This document shows, in pieces, positions 1-8,497 of a stretch of 64,000 bases of DNA. The DNA comes from an uncultured Clostridia bacterium. GTDB lineage: Bacteria; Bacillota; Clostridia; Christensenellales; Borkfalkiaceae. The notes beneath the pieces are model-generated. The model was given only the letters and a program-made list of their open reading frames with translations. It ran no database searches and was not told the DNA's origin. Numbering within the stretch: position 1 is the stretch's first letter; every line of letters starts with the position of its first letter. Location: positions 124,001 through 188,000 of the forward strand of contig CAKQKE010000001.1 of NCBI GenBank assembly GCA_934247935.1. The letters are read 5' to 3'. The translations under genes were made by a program, and so were the position numbers.

Positions 1-234
1 CAGTTTATAAAAGTCGTTTCGCTTATCGTCGGCTGTTTATTTGCGCTCGGCAGCGAAAAAGGACTTATAAGCGGCTGTTTGGCGGGGTTGATTTTCGGCG
101 TGATTACATATTTTCTTTTCGGGTTGATAAGCGGCGGCGTTTCCGTCGGCATAGAATTTATTTGGGAAGTAATGTTGTGTTGCGTGATAGGCTGTCTTTC
201 GGGCGTGCTTGCCGTAAACGTAAAGAAAAGATAA
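1..234 (+). CDS. TIGR04086-like membrane protein, 3' part only
   Basis: The window opens inside this gene; 77 codons remain before the TAA at 232-234. The visible part is very hydrophobic, with glycine-rich membrane segments (for example GCLAGLIFGVITYFLFG) and a short basic end (NVKKR). Small proteins of this type (TIGR04086/YrzE family, unknown function) are often found near yajC-secDF in Clostridia, which fits secD downstream. The family call rests on that context plus the Gly-rich helices, so it is moderate. The minus-strand open frame over the same DNA has no membrane-protein logic and is treated as a shadow. Confidence 0.6.
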   Translation, partial: QFIKVVSLIVGCLFALGSEKGLISGCLAGLIFGVITYFLFGLISGGVSVGIEFIWEVMLCCVIGCLSGVLAVNVKKR

Positions 235-417
235 CAAAATCGCTATAAATCGGTGCAAAGATTTAGTATAAATCCGGAGAATAACGGCGCAAGAATTAAA
301 AATGAAACCGCCATAAAGCGGCGCAATATTAAAAAACGAAATCACTATAAATCGGCACAGAGCAAGAAACAAATATAAAGCGGCGCAGTGCAAGAATAAA
401 TAATAAATATGAAATTC
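235..417. repeat. Degenerate short repeats, no gene
   Basis: After the first stop codon, at least four imperfect copies of a unit like TATAAA(T/G)CGGCGCA occur, near 244, 315, 345 and 375, each followed by AT-rich DNA. Spacing is irregular (roughly 30-70 bases). No ribosome site or credible reading frame is present. The copies are too diverged to be a CRISPR array. They look like decayed tandem duplications; no function is claimed. Confidence 0.4.
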
Positions 418-451
418 CGGCGTAGGGCATAAGTTTGCTCTGCGCCGTTTT
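418..451 (+). terminator. Intrinsic terminator
   Basis: An 11-bp stem (418-428 with 437-447, two G-U pairs) closes an 8-base loop and is followed by TTTT. It lies between the upstream membrane protein and the secD promoter, so it probably ends the upstream transcript. Confidence 0.65.
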
Positions 452-635
452 CGTGCGAAAAAAACAAGTTTTAAAGCGGCGGTTGAAGTGTGTTTTTCGC
501 TTTAAAACAATACGTTTTAATAGTCGGATTGCAAATATAAGTCACCAAACGGCGGTTTAAGCATTATTAAGCAAACCGTTTGTCGCAATCAAAGCCTAAA
601 TTTAAGCAAAAAGGCAAAAATTTTCCCGAAAACTA

Positions 636-664
636 TTGACTTAAACTTCATTTAGTCTTATAAT
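636..664 (+). promoter_or_regulatory. Sigma-A promoter of secDF
   Basis: TTGACT at 636-641 and a perfect TATAAT at 659-664 are separated by exactly 17 bases. The predicted start is near 671, about 70 bases ahead of secD. The stretch 452-635 upstream is AT-rich with no gene that I can see. Confidence 0.8.
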
Positions 665-741
665 ATATAAGTATTATATTATAGATATCCATGCGGTATC
701 TATGTCAGCAAGATAAATGCTTTAATCGGCAGGAGGCAAAA

Positions 742-2019
742 ATGAGTAAGACAAAATCAATTATCGTCATTACCCTTATCACCATAATCGTGGCAATAGT
801 AGGCGTTATGTGTTTTGCAAGTTTCGATTTACCCGGAAACAGCATAAAAAGATATAACTCTATACTCAGCACCATCGATAAAGGTATTGACCTTAAAGGC
901 GGATATTACGCCGTACTTGATCCCTCGACGGTAGACGGAAAGGACGTCGTTCTTGACGATGCAATTACGGTGTTACAAACAAGACTTGACAATAACGGAT
1001 ATACCGAAGCGACCATATCCGTACAAGACGGCTCTAAAATCAGAGTCGAAATTCCCGACGTAGACAACGTTGAAGAGGTATTCAAACTCATCACCAACAC
1101 GGGCGAACTTCAGTTCAGAGATTCAACCGGTTACGTTTGGATAAAGGGCAGCGTTCACCTTAAAAGCGCAGAGTTGGGTATGGATAACGACGGAAAATAT
1201 TGCGTCAACATCAACTTCAACTCAAAAGGTGCGGCAAGATTTTACGAGGCTACTTCCGCAATCTTAAAATTGGATACAAAGACGATGCCTATTTACCTCG
1301 GCGACGAACTTATTTCTTCTCCCACGGTAAACGAGGCAATTAATAAATCGTCCGCGTCGATTACGGGTTCTTTCACAAGGGAAGAGGCAGAAACGCTTGC
1401 AAACGTAATCAACAGCGGTAAATCCACTTACGTGTTTAAAGTCGAAAGTTCGCGTAGAATAAGCGCAACTTTGGGCGAAGACGCATTGAGCAAGGCTATT
1501 TTGGCTGCAGGTATCGGTCTTGTGATTATATTCGTACTTATGTTAATCGTTTATAAGGGTCTCGGTCTCGTTGCAGACTTTGCACTTATAATTTATACGA
1601 TTTTCTACGTAGTGCTTCTTGCAATTATCCCCGGCGTACAACTTACGCTCCCGGGTATTGCGGGTATCATACTTTCGATAGGTATGGCGGTCGACGCAAA
1701 CGTGCTTATTTTCGAGAGAATTAAAGACGAATACGCAGTAGGCAAAACGGTTACCGCCGCTATTAAGTCCGGTTTCAAACGTGCCGTCGTTACGGTACTT
1801 GACTCCAATATTACCACGGTAATCGCGGCAATATGTCTTTTCTTATTCAGTAACGGTTCTATAAAAGGCTTCTCTGTTACGTTGCTTTTGGGTATCGTTG
1901 TTTCTATGTTTACCGCGGTGCTTGTTTCAAGAGGACTTATCGCTCTTTTCAGACCGCTTTCAAAGCATCAGGACAAGTTCTTTAATCTTGTAAGAGAGGA
2001 GGGCAACGAAAATGCGTAA
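742..2019 (+). CDS. secD: Protein translocase subunit SecD
   Basis: SecD works with SecF as a proton-driven RND-type membrane partner of SecYEG, helping exported proteins clear the channel on the outer face. The 425-aa product has an N-terminal membrane helix, the SecD motif DLKGGYYAVLD, a long extracytoplasmic domain, then about five helices including the signature GMAVDANVLIFERIKDE. The chosen ATG at 742 follows AGGAGG (731-736) by a good spacing; an in-frame ATG at 691 would add 17 residues but lacks such a site. secF overlaps its end by 8 bases, so the two are translationally coupled. High secretory load fits the large lipoproteins later in the window. Confidence 0.95.
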   Translation: MSKTKSIIVITLITIIVAIVGVMCFASFDLPGNSIKRYNSILSTIDKGIDLKGGYYAVLDPSTVDGKDVVLDDAITVLQTRLDNNGYTEATISVQDGSKIRVEIPDVDNVEEVFKLITNTGELQFRDSTGYVWIKGSVHLKSAELGMDNDGKYCVNINFNSKGAARFYEATSAILKLDTKTMPIYLGDELISSPTVNEAINKSSASITGSFTREEAETLANVINSGKSTYVFKVESSRRISATLGEDALSKAILAAGIGLVIIFVLMLIVYKGLGLVADFALIIYTIFYVVLLAIIPGVQLTLPGIAGIILSIGMAVDANVLIFERIKDEYAVGKTVTAAIKSGFKRAVVTVLDSNITTVIAAICLFLFSNGSIKGFSVTLLLGIVVSMFTAVLVSRGLIALFRPLSKHQDKFFNLVREEGNENA

Positions 2020-3037
2020 GAAGTTATCTAAACTCAATTTAAAAATAGTTGAAAGTTTTAAAATTTTCGGACCTATCGCTTTGGCGGTAATAATTGCCGG
2101 CTTTGTAGTAATGGCAATCATGGGTATGAATCTCGGTCTTGACTTCACGGGCGGTGCCGAAATTCAGGTTAATCTCGGCGTAAACTCCACAAACGAAGTT
2201 CAAACCGTAAAAGAGTATATCGAAAAAGATATTATCGAGGCAAACGACCTTGTGCTCGGCGCAGCCTCCAGAACGGCTAAAGAAGACGACGGTACGTATT
2301 CGCTTACTTTCCGTCTTGCTTACCATATGAAGGGTAAAAAGAACGTAAATCAAGAAGAATATCTCGATTTCGTTCGTAACGATATCAAGGATAAAATCAC
2401 GAAGTATATCGAAGACAATTACGACAGCGAATTTACAAGCGAAGACGTTTTGGTTTACGACGTCGGCGCAAGTACTGCAAGCAGACAACTTAAAAACGCG
2501 ATTTTCGCTACGGCAATCGCAATAGTTGCAATGCTTATATACATTATAATAAGATTCCAGCTTGCAAGCGGTATTGCCGCTGTTATCGCGCTTCTGCACG
2601 ACGTACTTGTTATGACTGCGCTTACCACTATATTCAGAATCGAAGTAAACTCCACGTTTATTGCGGCGATAATCACCATTATCGGTTATTCAATCAACGC
2701 AACGATCGTGCTTTTCGACAGAATAAGAGAGTACACCAAGTCCGAATCGAATGCGTCGCTTACCGATACGCAAATAGTAAATAAATCTATTGCCGATACG
2801 CTTTCGAGGACGATTTATACGACGGTTACTACTTTGGTAATGATTTTGTTGCTTGCAATCCTCGGCGTATCTTCTATAAGGGAATTTGCTTTGCCGATTA
2901 TCTTCGGTTTGGTTGCGGGTACTTATTCTTCTGTGTTGCTTTCCGGTTCGTTCTGGGTTATGCTTCGCAAGGTTATCAAACCGAAAAAGAACAAAAAATC
3001 CGGCTACGCTGCAATTGCTAAAAGTAAAGCGGAATAA
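2012..3037 (+). CDS. secF: Protein translocase subunit SecF
   Basis: The 341-aa partner of SecD. It starts inside the secD end with its own GAGGAGGG ribosome site. Visible hallmarks are an N-terminal helix, the LDFTGG motif just after it, an extracytoplasmic domain, and the C-terminal helical bundle with GYSINATIVLFDRIRE, the SecF counterpart of the SecD signature. SecD and SecF are separate genes here, unlike the fused SecDF of Bacillus. A strong terminator follows directly, so the transcription unit is secD-secF. Confidence 0.95.
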   Translation: MRKKLSKLNLKIVESFKIFGPIALAVIIAGFVVMAIMGMNLGLDFTGGAEIQVNLGVNSTNEVQTVKEYIEKDIIEANDLVLGAASRTAKEDDGTYSLTFRLAYHMKGKKNVNQEEYLDFVRNDIKDKITKYIEDNYDSEFTSEDVLVYDVGASTASRQLKNAIFATAIAIVAMLIYIIIRFQLASGIAAVIALLHDVLVMTALTTIFRIEVNSTFIAAIITIIGYSINATIVLFDRIREYTKSESNASLTDTQIVNKSIADTLSRTIYTTVTTLVMILLLAILGVSSIREFALPIIFGLVAGTYSSVLLSGSFWVMLRKVIKPKKNKKSGYAAIAKSKAE

Positions 3038-3052
3038 TAACTGAATTATTTT

Positions 3053-3092
3053 AAAGCGAGTGGGATTATTCCTACTCGCTTTATGTTTTTTT
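3053..3092 (+). terminator. Terminator after secF
   Basis: A 12-bp stem (3053-3064 with 3071-3082) with a 6-base loop, followed after ATG by seven T residues. Confidence 0.85.
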
Positions 3093-3190
3093 ATAATACA
3101 ATTGAAAAAATTCGCTTGCAAGGTGTTTTCACGCCGTATTTCAACGGACGGCTATTATTTGCAGACTGAAATAATAAATTGCGTAAACAA

Positions 3191-3229
3191 TGCAAAAATT
3201 TATTTTTGCAAGCCGTGTAATGTTATAAT
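3191..3229 (+). promoter_or_regulatory. Extended -10 promoter with upstream inverted repeat
   Basis: TATAAT at 3224-3229 is preceded by TGT (extended -10). No good -35 hexamer stands 17 bases upstream. Instead a perfect inverted repeat (TGCAAAAA, 4-base centre, TTTTTGCA; 3191-3210) covers that position. The likely transcript is the recJ-rel-MBL unit starting near 3236. A regulator bound to the repeat could compensate for, or block, the missing -35 contact; this is inference. Confidence 0.5.
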
Positions 3230-3302
3230 CGAAATTTTTAATTTAAAGAGATTTTACAACCGCAAAATACAATTCTGCATGAAAAAATTTTAAAGGGTAT
3301 AT

Positions 3303-5591
3303 ATGATTACTGTAAAAAACAAACTTGACGAAAAACAATTGAATATTGCAGAAACAATAGCCGAAAATTGCGGTATTTCTTTAAAAACGGCAAGCATACT
3401 TTTTTCTCGCGGTATCGATACCGTCGAAAAAGCCAAGGCGTTTTTGCATCCCGGTAAGTCGCATTTTATAGATCCTTATCTTCTTTCGGGTATGAAAGAA
3501 GCGGTAGAGAAAATCACCGAGGCGCGCGACGAGGGTAAAACGGTTGTCATTTACGGCGACTACGACGCCGACGGCATTTCCGCGACTACGGTTGCGTATT
3601 TCGCTTTAAAAGAATTCGGTATAAACGCTTACACTTTTATTCCCGAAAGAGAAGAAGGTTACGGCTTAAAAGTGCAAAATATCGACATGCTCGTCGAAAA
3701 ATATTTGCCCGATTTGATTATCACCGTTGACTGCGGAATAAGCGCGAAATCCGAAGTGGAATACTTGCTCGATTTGGGCGTGGACGTAATCGTGACCGAC
3801 CACCACGAAATTCCCGACGAATTGCCGCCTTGCACTGTGGTAAATTGTAAAATACCAAATCAAGAATACGAGTTCGACTCGCTGTGCGGCGCGGGAGTGA
3901 TTTATAAAGTCGCTTATGCGCTCATCGGCGAAAAAGCAAATAAATATCTCGACGTGGTTGCGCTCGCTACCATTGCGGACAGCATGCCGCTCACGGGAGA
4001 AAACAGAGATATTGTTTACGAAGGGCTTTCGCTTATAGAAAAAGGAACGTGTCATCCCGCAATAAAAATGCTTGCCGAAATGAGTAAATTAAAGCAAGTC
4101 AAGTCCACCAACGTAGCGTTTACAATCGCTCCGAGAATAAACGCCGCCGGCAGAATGGGCGACGCGCGTTCTGCTCTTAAATTATTTTTGGCGGATAATC
4201 CCGCCGAAATGTGGGAATTATGTAATTTATTAAACGAATACAACGTAAAACGCCAGGAAGAGTGCGAATATTTATATAAATTTGCAAAGGAAAAACTCAA
4301 AGCAAAGGGTGTAAACAAGCGCATAATCGTCCTTGAAGACAAAGAATTTAAAAGCGGTCTTGTGGGTATTGTTGCGGCAAAACTCGTCGAAGAGTACAAT
4401 CGCCCCGTGATTTTGTTTGTACATACGGGTGACGGAATAATCAAAGGTTCGGCGAGAAGTATCGAGTGCGTCAACATTTTCGAGGCGATAAGTTGCGCCA
4501 AAGAAATGCTCACCGATTTCGGCGGACATGCTCAGGCTGCGGGCGTTGCCATAAGAATCGAAGATATAGACAAATTCGAGCAAAAACTCGAAGATTATAT
4601 GCATCAACACTACAATCCTCAGGATTTTGTGTCTTGCACGGAAGTTGAAGAGATTGTAGACGAAGAATTTACATTGGATTTTGCCAAAGAACTTGACCTT
4701 TTAGAGCCGTTCGGCACGGGTAACAAACGTCCGCTTTTTGCAATTAAGGGCGAAAGTTTGCAAGCCTCGCCGATAAAATTCGGCTCTCCGCACATTAATA
4801 TCAAAACCGATTATATCAATCTTTTATATTTCAACGGCGAAAGCAAATTCAATATCTTGCGCGAACCTGTCGAAAAAACGCTTGTGTTCGAGTGCAACGT
4901 CTCCACTTTTATGGGCGTCGAATCGCATAAAGGATTTATAAAAGAAATCGAAATAACCGCTGCGGCGGACGAAAAGACCAAGTGGATATCGTTCCGTCAA
5001 AATTTAATCAATATAAAACAGCCGAATTGCGACTATACGCCGCTTAATTTGGCTCAGACCAAGGCGAAAATCGCCGAATGTCTTGAAAATCCTTACGAAA
5101 CGCTGTTTATTCTCACCAATCCCGACAATATTTCAAAGTTCGAGGAGTTGAAAAAGTTTAAAATAAATATTTATTCTCCGAGCGATAAAAGCGTGATAAA
5201 CAGTCTCGTAACGGCTTTTAGCGGCGAAAATTGCGAGGACTATAAGACTGTAATTTATCTCGACAAGCCGTTCAATCCCATAAAACCGCAAAACGCAAAA
5301 TGTTTCGTAAACGTCGAGACTCAAGGCTTTAATAAGACTGAAATTCAGGCAGACAGGTCGGCTGTCGGACGAATTTACACGAAATTTAAGACGGAAAAAC
5401 CGTTTATTCGCAGCAGTATCGACGCGCTTTGTTTCTCTAGCGGCTGCGACAATATAGAGCAATTCATTTTTGCGGTAGAAACGTTGCTTGAAATCGGCGT
5501 TTTCACAACGTCCGGCGGTGTGATTCGCATAGACGGTTCGGTAAAGAGCGACTTAAATCTGTCCGAAATATTCCGCAATTTTATACAATAA
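3303..5591 (+). CDS. recJ: Single-stranded-DNA exonuclease RecJ
   Basis: RecJ digests single-stranded DNA 5' to 3' during recombination and mismatch or base-excision repair, using two metal ions. The 762-aa protein carries the DHH-family motifs in order: DYDADG (residues 86-91), TVDCG, DHH (166-168) and a later ADSMPL segment, followed by the DHHA1 motif GGHAQAAG. A C-terminal extension of about 200 residues makes it the long Firmicutes form. The ribosome site is a modest AAAGGG before the ATG. rel begins 9 bases after the stop, so they are likely cotranscribed. Confidence 0.93.
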   Translation: MITVKNKLDEKQLNIAETIAENCGISLKTASILFSRGIDTVEKAKAFLHPGKSHFIDPYLLSGMKEAVEKITEARDEGKTVVIYGDYDADGISATTVAYFALKEFGINAYTFIPEREEGYGLKVQNIDMLVEKYLPDLIITVDCGISAKSEVEYLLDLGVDVIVTDHHEIPDELPPCTVVNCKIPNQEYEFDSLCGAGVIYKVAYALIGEKANKYLDVVALATIADSMPLTGENRDIVYEGLSLIEKGTCHPAIKMLAEMSKLKQVKSTNVAFTIAPRINAAGRMGDARSALKLFLADNPAEMWELCNLLNEYNVKRQEECEYLYKFAKEKLKAKGVNKRIIVLEDKEFKSGLVGIVAAKLVEEYNRPVILFVHTGDGIIKGSARSIECVNIFEAISCAKEMLTDFGGHAQAAGVAIRIEDIDKFEQKLEDYMHQHYNPQDFVSCTEVEEIVDEEFTLDFAKELDLLEPFGTGNKRPLFAIKGESLQASPIKFGSPHINIKTDYINLLYFNGESKFNILREPVEKTLVFECNVSTFMGVESHKGFIKEIEITAAADEKTKWISFRQNLINIKQPNCDYTPLNLAQTKAKIAECLENPYETLFILTNPDNISKFEELKKFKINIYSPSDKSVINSLVTAFSGENCEDYKTVIYLDKPFNPIKPQNAKCFVNVETQGFNKTEIQADRSAVGRIYTKFKTEKPFIRSSIDALCFSSGCDNIEQFIFAVETLLEIGVFTTSGGVIRIDGSVKSDLNLSEIFRNFIQ

Positions 5592-5600
5592 GGTAATTTT

Positions 5601-7748
5601 ATGTACGAAATACTTGACACTATCAACAAATTATACAGACCCAACGAAGTCGTTGTAATGGAAAAGGCGTTTTATTTCGCAAAGGCGGCGCATGCCAACC
5701 AAAAACGCGCCTCCGGCGAAGAATATTTTATTCATCCGTGTTCGGTTGCTTCCATACTTGTCGATTTAGGCTTGGATTACGCCACTATTTCGGCGGCTTT
5801 TTTGCATGACGTAATAGAGGACACCCCCGTTTCAAAGGGTGATATTCAAAAAGAGTTTGGCAACGAAATTCTTACGCTCGTACAAGGGGTGACGAAACTC
5901 GATAAAATCGAGTTTAAATCGCATGAAGAAGAGCAAGCGGAAAACTTTAAAAAGATTTTCGTGTCGATGGCTAAGGATATCAGGGTAATCATCATCAAAC
6001 TTGCCGACCGTTTGCACAATATGCGTTCGCTCAACTTTTTGTCGCAAGAAAGACAGTTGAGAATGGCGCATGAAACGCTCGATATTTACGCGCCGCTCGC
6101 GGGCAGACTGGGTATTTCGCAAATCAAGTGCGAACTGGAAGATTTGTCGTTAAAATACATCGACCCCGAGGCTTACGAGTATTTGTCCACCAATATACAT
6201 GCAAAACTCGTCGAAAGACAAAAATTTGTCGATTCGGTCGTTAAAGATCTGGAAGAAATTTTAAAAGAATCCAATATAAAAGGCACGGTAAGCGGTAGAC
6301 CCAAGCATTTTTACAGTATTTACAAAAAAATGAAAAGGCAGGGCAAAACGCTCGACCAGATTTACGATTTGACCGCAGTGCGCGCCATTGTCGATACCGT
6401 TGACGAATGTTATGAAGTTTTGGGCAAAATTCACAACAAGTGGAAGCCTATTCCGGGCAGAATTAAGGACTATATCGCCATGCCCAAGCCGAATATGTAT
6501 CAAAGTTTACACACGACCGTAGTCACGAGTTTCGGGCAGACTTTTGAAATACAAATTCGTACCGTCGAAATGCACAAGACCGCCGAACTCGGTATTGCGG
6601 CGCACTGGAAATACAAGACCAACACTACTAAAGAAAACGACAATTTCGACGATAAACTTGACTGGATAAAAGACGCAATCGAGTGGGAAAAGGGCGTAAA
6701 AGACTCGGTCGAATTCCTCGAAACTTTAAAAGGCGAGGTTTACAATTCCGAACTTCTGGTATTTACGCCGACAGGAGAGGTCGTCAGCCTTGTAGATAAA
6801 GCCACGCCAATCGATTTTGCATACAAGATTCACACTGCGGTCGGCAACAGATGCGTCGGGGCAAAGGTAAACGGAAAAATCGTTCCGCTTAATACCGAAT
6901 TGCACCTCGGCGACGTAGTTGAAATCATTACTTCAAAAACAAGCAAAGGTCCGTCATGGGATTGGCTTAAAATAGCAAAATCTTCTGGTACAAAAGCCAA
7001 GATTAAAGCCTTTTTCAAAAAGTCCATGCAAGAGGACAATATAAAACTCGGCAAGAGCATGCTCGAGGCGGAGGCTAAAAACAAGGGCTATACCTTAAAC
7101 GATTTGTTAAATTCATCCGGTTTTGCACTTATTTCAAACAAATTCAGTTTTTCTACGACCGATGAAATGTATGCGGCTGTGGGTTGCGGCGCGATAACTG
7201 TCAACCAAATACTTGTAAAACTAATCGATTTACACAAAAAAGAAGAAAAGCAGAACGAAAAAAGTTCTGCCGACGGCAATTTTACCATAAAGCATAACCC
7301 CAAGAAAAACGAAGTAATCGTCAAAGGAATGGAGGGGCTTTTGTGTAGATTTGCGGGTTGTTGCAACCCCGTGCCGGGCGATACGATAATCGGCTTTATC
7401 TCGAGGGGTAGGGGAGTAACCATTCACAGGGCGAATTGCCCGAATATGAAAAACGAACCCACCGACAGAATACTCGAAGCGCGTTGGGCGGACGTAAGCA
7501 GCGGTAACTTCATTGCAAGTATCAAAATTCATGCTGTTGAAAACGCGGCGTTGTTGTCCTCGGTTTCGGCAGTGTGTCAACAACTCGGCTTGTTTATCAC
7601 TTCGATAAACGGTCGTATCGATTTAAAATTAAGAATGACTATCGTCGATATGACGGTAAAACTCAACAGAAGTTCCGACCTTGACGAACTTATTAAAAAG
7701 TTGAAACAAGACAAGCAGGTCATCGACGTATTCAGAACGATTAACTAA
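5601..7748 (+). CDS. rel: Bifunctional (p)ppGpp synthetase/hydrolase
   Basis: This enzyme makes and degrades the alarmone (p)ppGpp in amino-acid starvation. The 715-aa protein has an HD hydrolase domain (FIHP, then H69-D70 in HDVIEDT, and ADRLHNM), a synthetase domain (GRPKHFYSIYKKM), a TGS domain, a Cys/His segment with CCNPVPGD, and a C-terminal ACT domain. The synthetase loop reads RIKD, the RxKD form typical of bifunctional Rel rather than the ExDD form of synthetase-only RelA. Length matches the family. It sits between recJ and an MBL hydrolase with spacings of 9 and 2 bases. Confidence 0.95.
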   Translation: MYEILDTINKLYRPNEVVVMEKAFYFAKAAHANQKRASGEEYFIHPCSVASILVDLGLDYATISAAFLHDVIEDTPVSKGDIQKEFGNEILTLVQGVTKLDKIEFKSHEEEQAENFKKIFVSMAKDIRVIIIKLADRLHNMRSLNFLSQERQLRMAHETLDIYAPLAGRLGISQIKCELEDLSLKYIDPEAYEYLSTNIHAKLVERQKFVDSVVKDLEEILKESNIKGTVSGRPKHFYSIYKKMKRQGKTLDQIYDLTAVRAIVDTVDECYEVLGKIHNKWKPIPGRIKDYIAMPKPNMYQSLHTTVVTSFGQTFEIQIRTVEMHKTAELGIAAHWKYKTNTTKENDNFDDKLDWIKDAIEWEKGVKDSVEFLETLKGEVYNSELLVFTPTGEVVSLVDKATPIDFAYKIHTAVGNRCVGAKVNGKIVPLNTELHLGDVVEIITSKTSKGPSWDWLKIAKSSGTKAKIKAFFKKSMQEDNIKLGKSMLEAEAKNKGYTLNDLLNSSGFALISNKFSFSTTDEMYAAVGCGAITVNQILVKLIDLHKKEEKQNEKSSADGNFTIKHNPKKNEVIVKGMEGLLCRFAGCCNPVPGDTIIGFISRGRGVTIHRANCPNMKNEPTDRILEARWADVSSGNFIASIKIHAVENAALLSSVSAVCQQLGLFITSINGRIDLKLRMTIVDMTVKLNRSSDLDELIKKLKQDKQVIDVFRTIN

Positions 7749-7750
7749 AC

Positions 7751-8359
7751 ATGAAGATATTAAAATACAACACGGGCGCGCTCGACGTCAACACTTATCT
7801 GGTGTTAAACGAGCAAACTAAAGAATGCGTAATTATAGATTACGGCGGGCAATCGAAGCAACTTTTATCTTATATAAAAGATAATAATTACACTCTTTGC
7901 GGAGTGCTTCTGACGCACGGACACTTCGACCATGCGGGCGGTTGTGCTGCGCTTTCAAGGCAAGGTATACCCGTTTATTGCGACGAAAAAGACTTGGCTA
8001 TGCTGCAAGGCGTGGGACAGTGCAATGACTTGGCGGGCATCGATTTTGACTGTTTTACGGCAAACGTATTGCCCAAAGATGACAAAATCACGCTTGCGCA
8101 TATTGATTTTGAAATATTGCGCACGGCAGGGCACACATTGGGCGGCGTATGTTATAAGGCGGGCGATACTTTGTTTTCGGGAGACACGCTTTTTTATCAC
8201 TCGTGCGGCAGATGCGATTTATACGGCGGAAACAAAGCGGCAATGTTTACCTCGATTAAAAAACTGTTGTCGCTTGATAAAAACTTAAGGGTGCTTCCGG
8301 GACACGGCGATGAAACCTCAATAAAAGAAGAAAGAAAATTTTACGGTTTACGCGACTGA
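7751..8359 (+). CDS. MBL-fold metallo-hydrolase (YqgX/glyoxalase II-like)
   Basis: A 202-aa metallo-beta-lactamase-fold hydrolase. The metal motif THGHFDHAGG is followed by a later TAGHTLGG histidine, FSGDTL aspartate and LPGHGDET histidine, which together complete a two-metal site. Proteins of this size resemble B. subtilis YqgX and short glyoxalase II-like enzymes that hydrolyse thioesters; the real substrate cannot be read from sequence. It starts 2 bases after rel, without a strong ribosome site, so translation is probably coupled. The rel-MBL-hemZ order is common in Clostridia. Confidence 0.85.
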   Translation: MKILKYNTGALDVNTYLVLNEQTKECVIIDYGGQSKQLLSYIKDNNYTLCGVLLTHGHFDHAGGCAALSRQGIPVYCDEKDLAMLQGVGQCNDLAGIDFDCFTANVLPKDDKITLAHIDFEILRTAGHTLGGVCYKAGDTLFSGDTLFYHSCGRCDLYGGNKAAMFTSIKKLLSLDKNLRVLPGHGDETSIKEERKFYGLRD

Positions 8360-8497
8360 ATTACAATAATGAAAGACTAAAATTTTCGCTTGATATTTTT
8401 TACGATTATTTTTTGCAATAAATATAAGCGGCAAAATTTTGCGGGTCGATTTCCGTTAAACAATTTTTCAATTAAAAGGAAAGGATAAATTAAAATT

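Noticed and set aside
37..393. 118-codon minus frame at the window start
   Set aside because: Overlaps the membrane-protein tail and the repeat cluster; composition is repeat-derived.
3060..3293. 77-codon plus frame after secF
   Set aside because: It starts inside the secF terminator and has no ribosome site or recognisable content.
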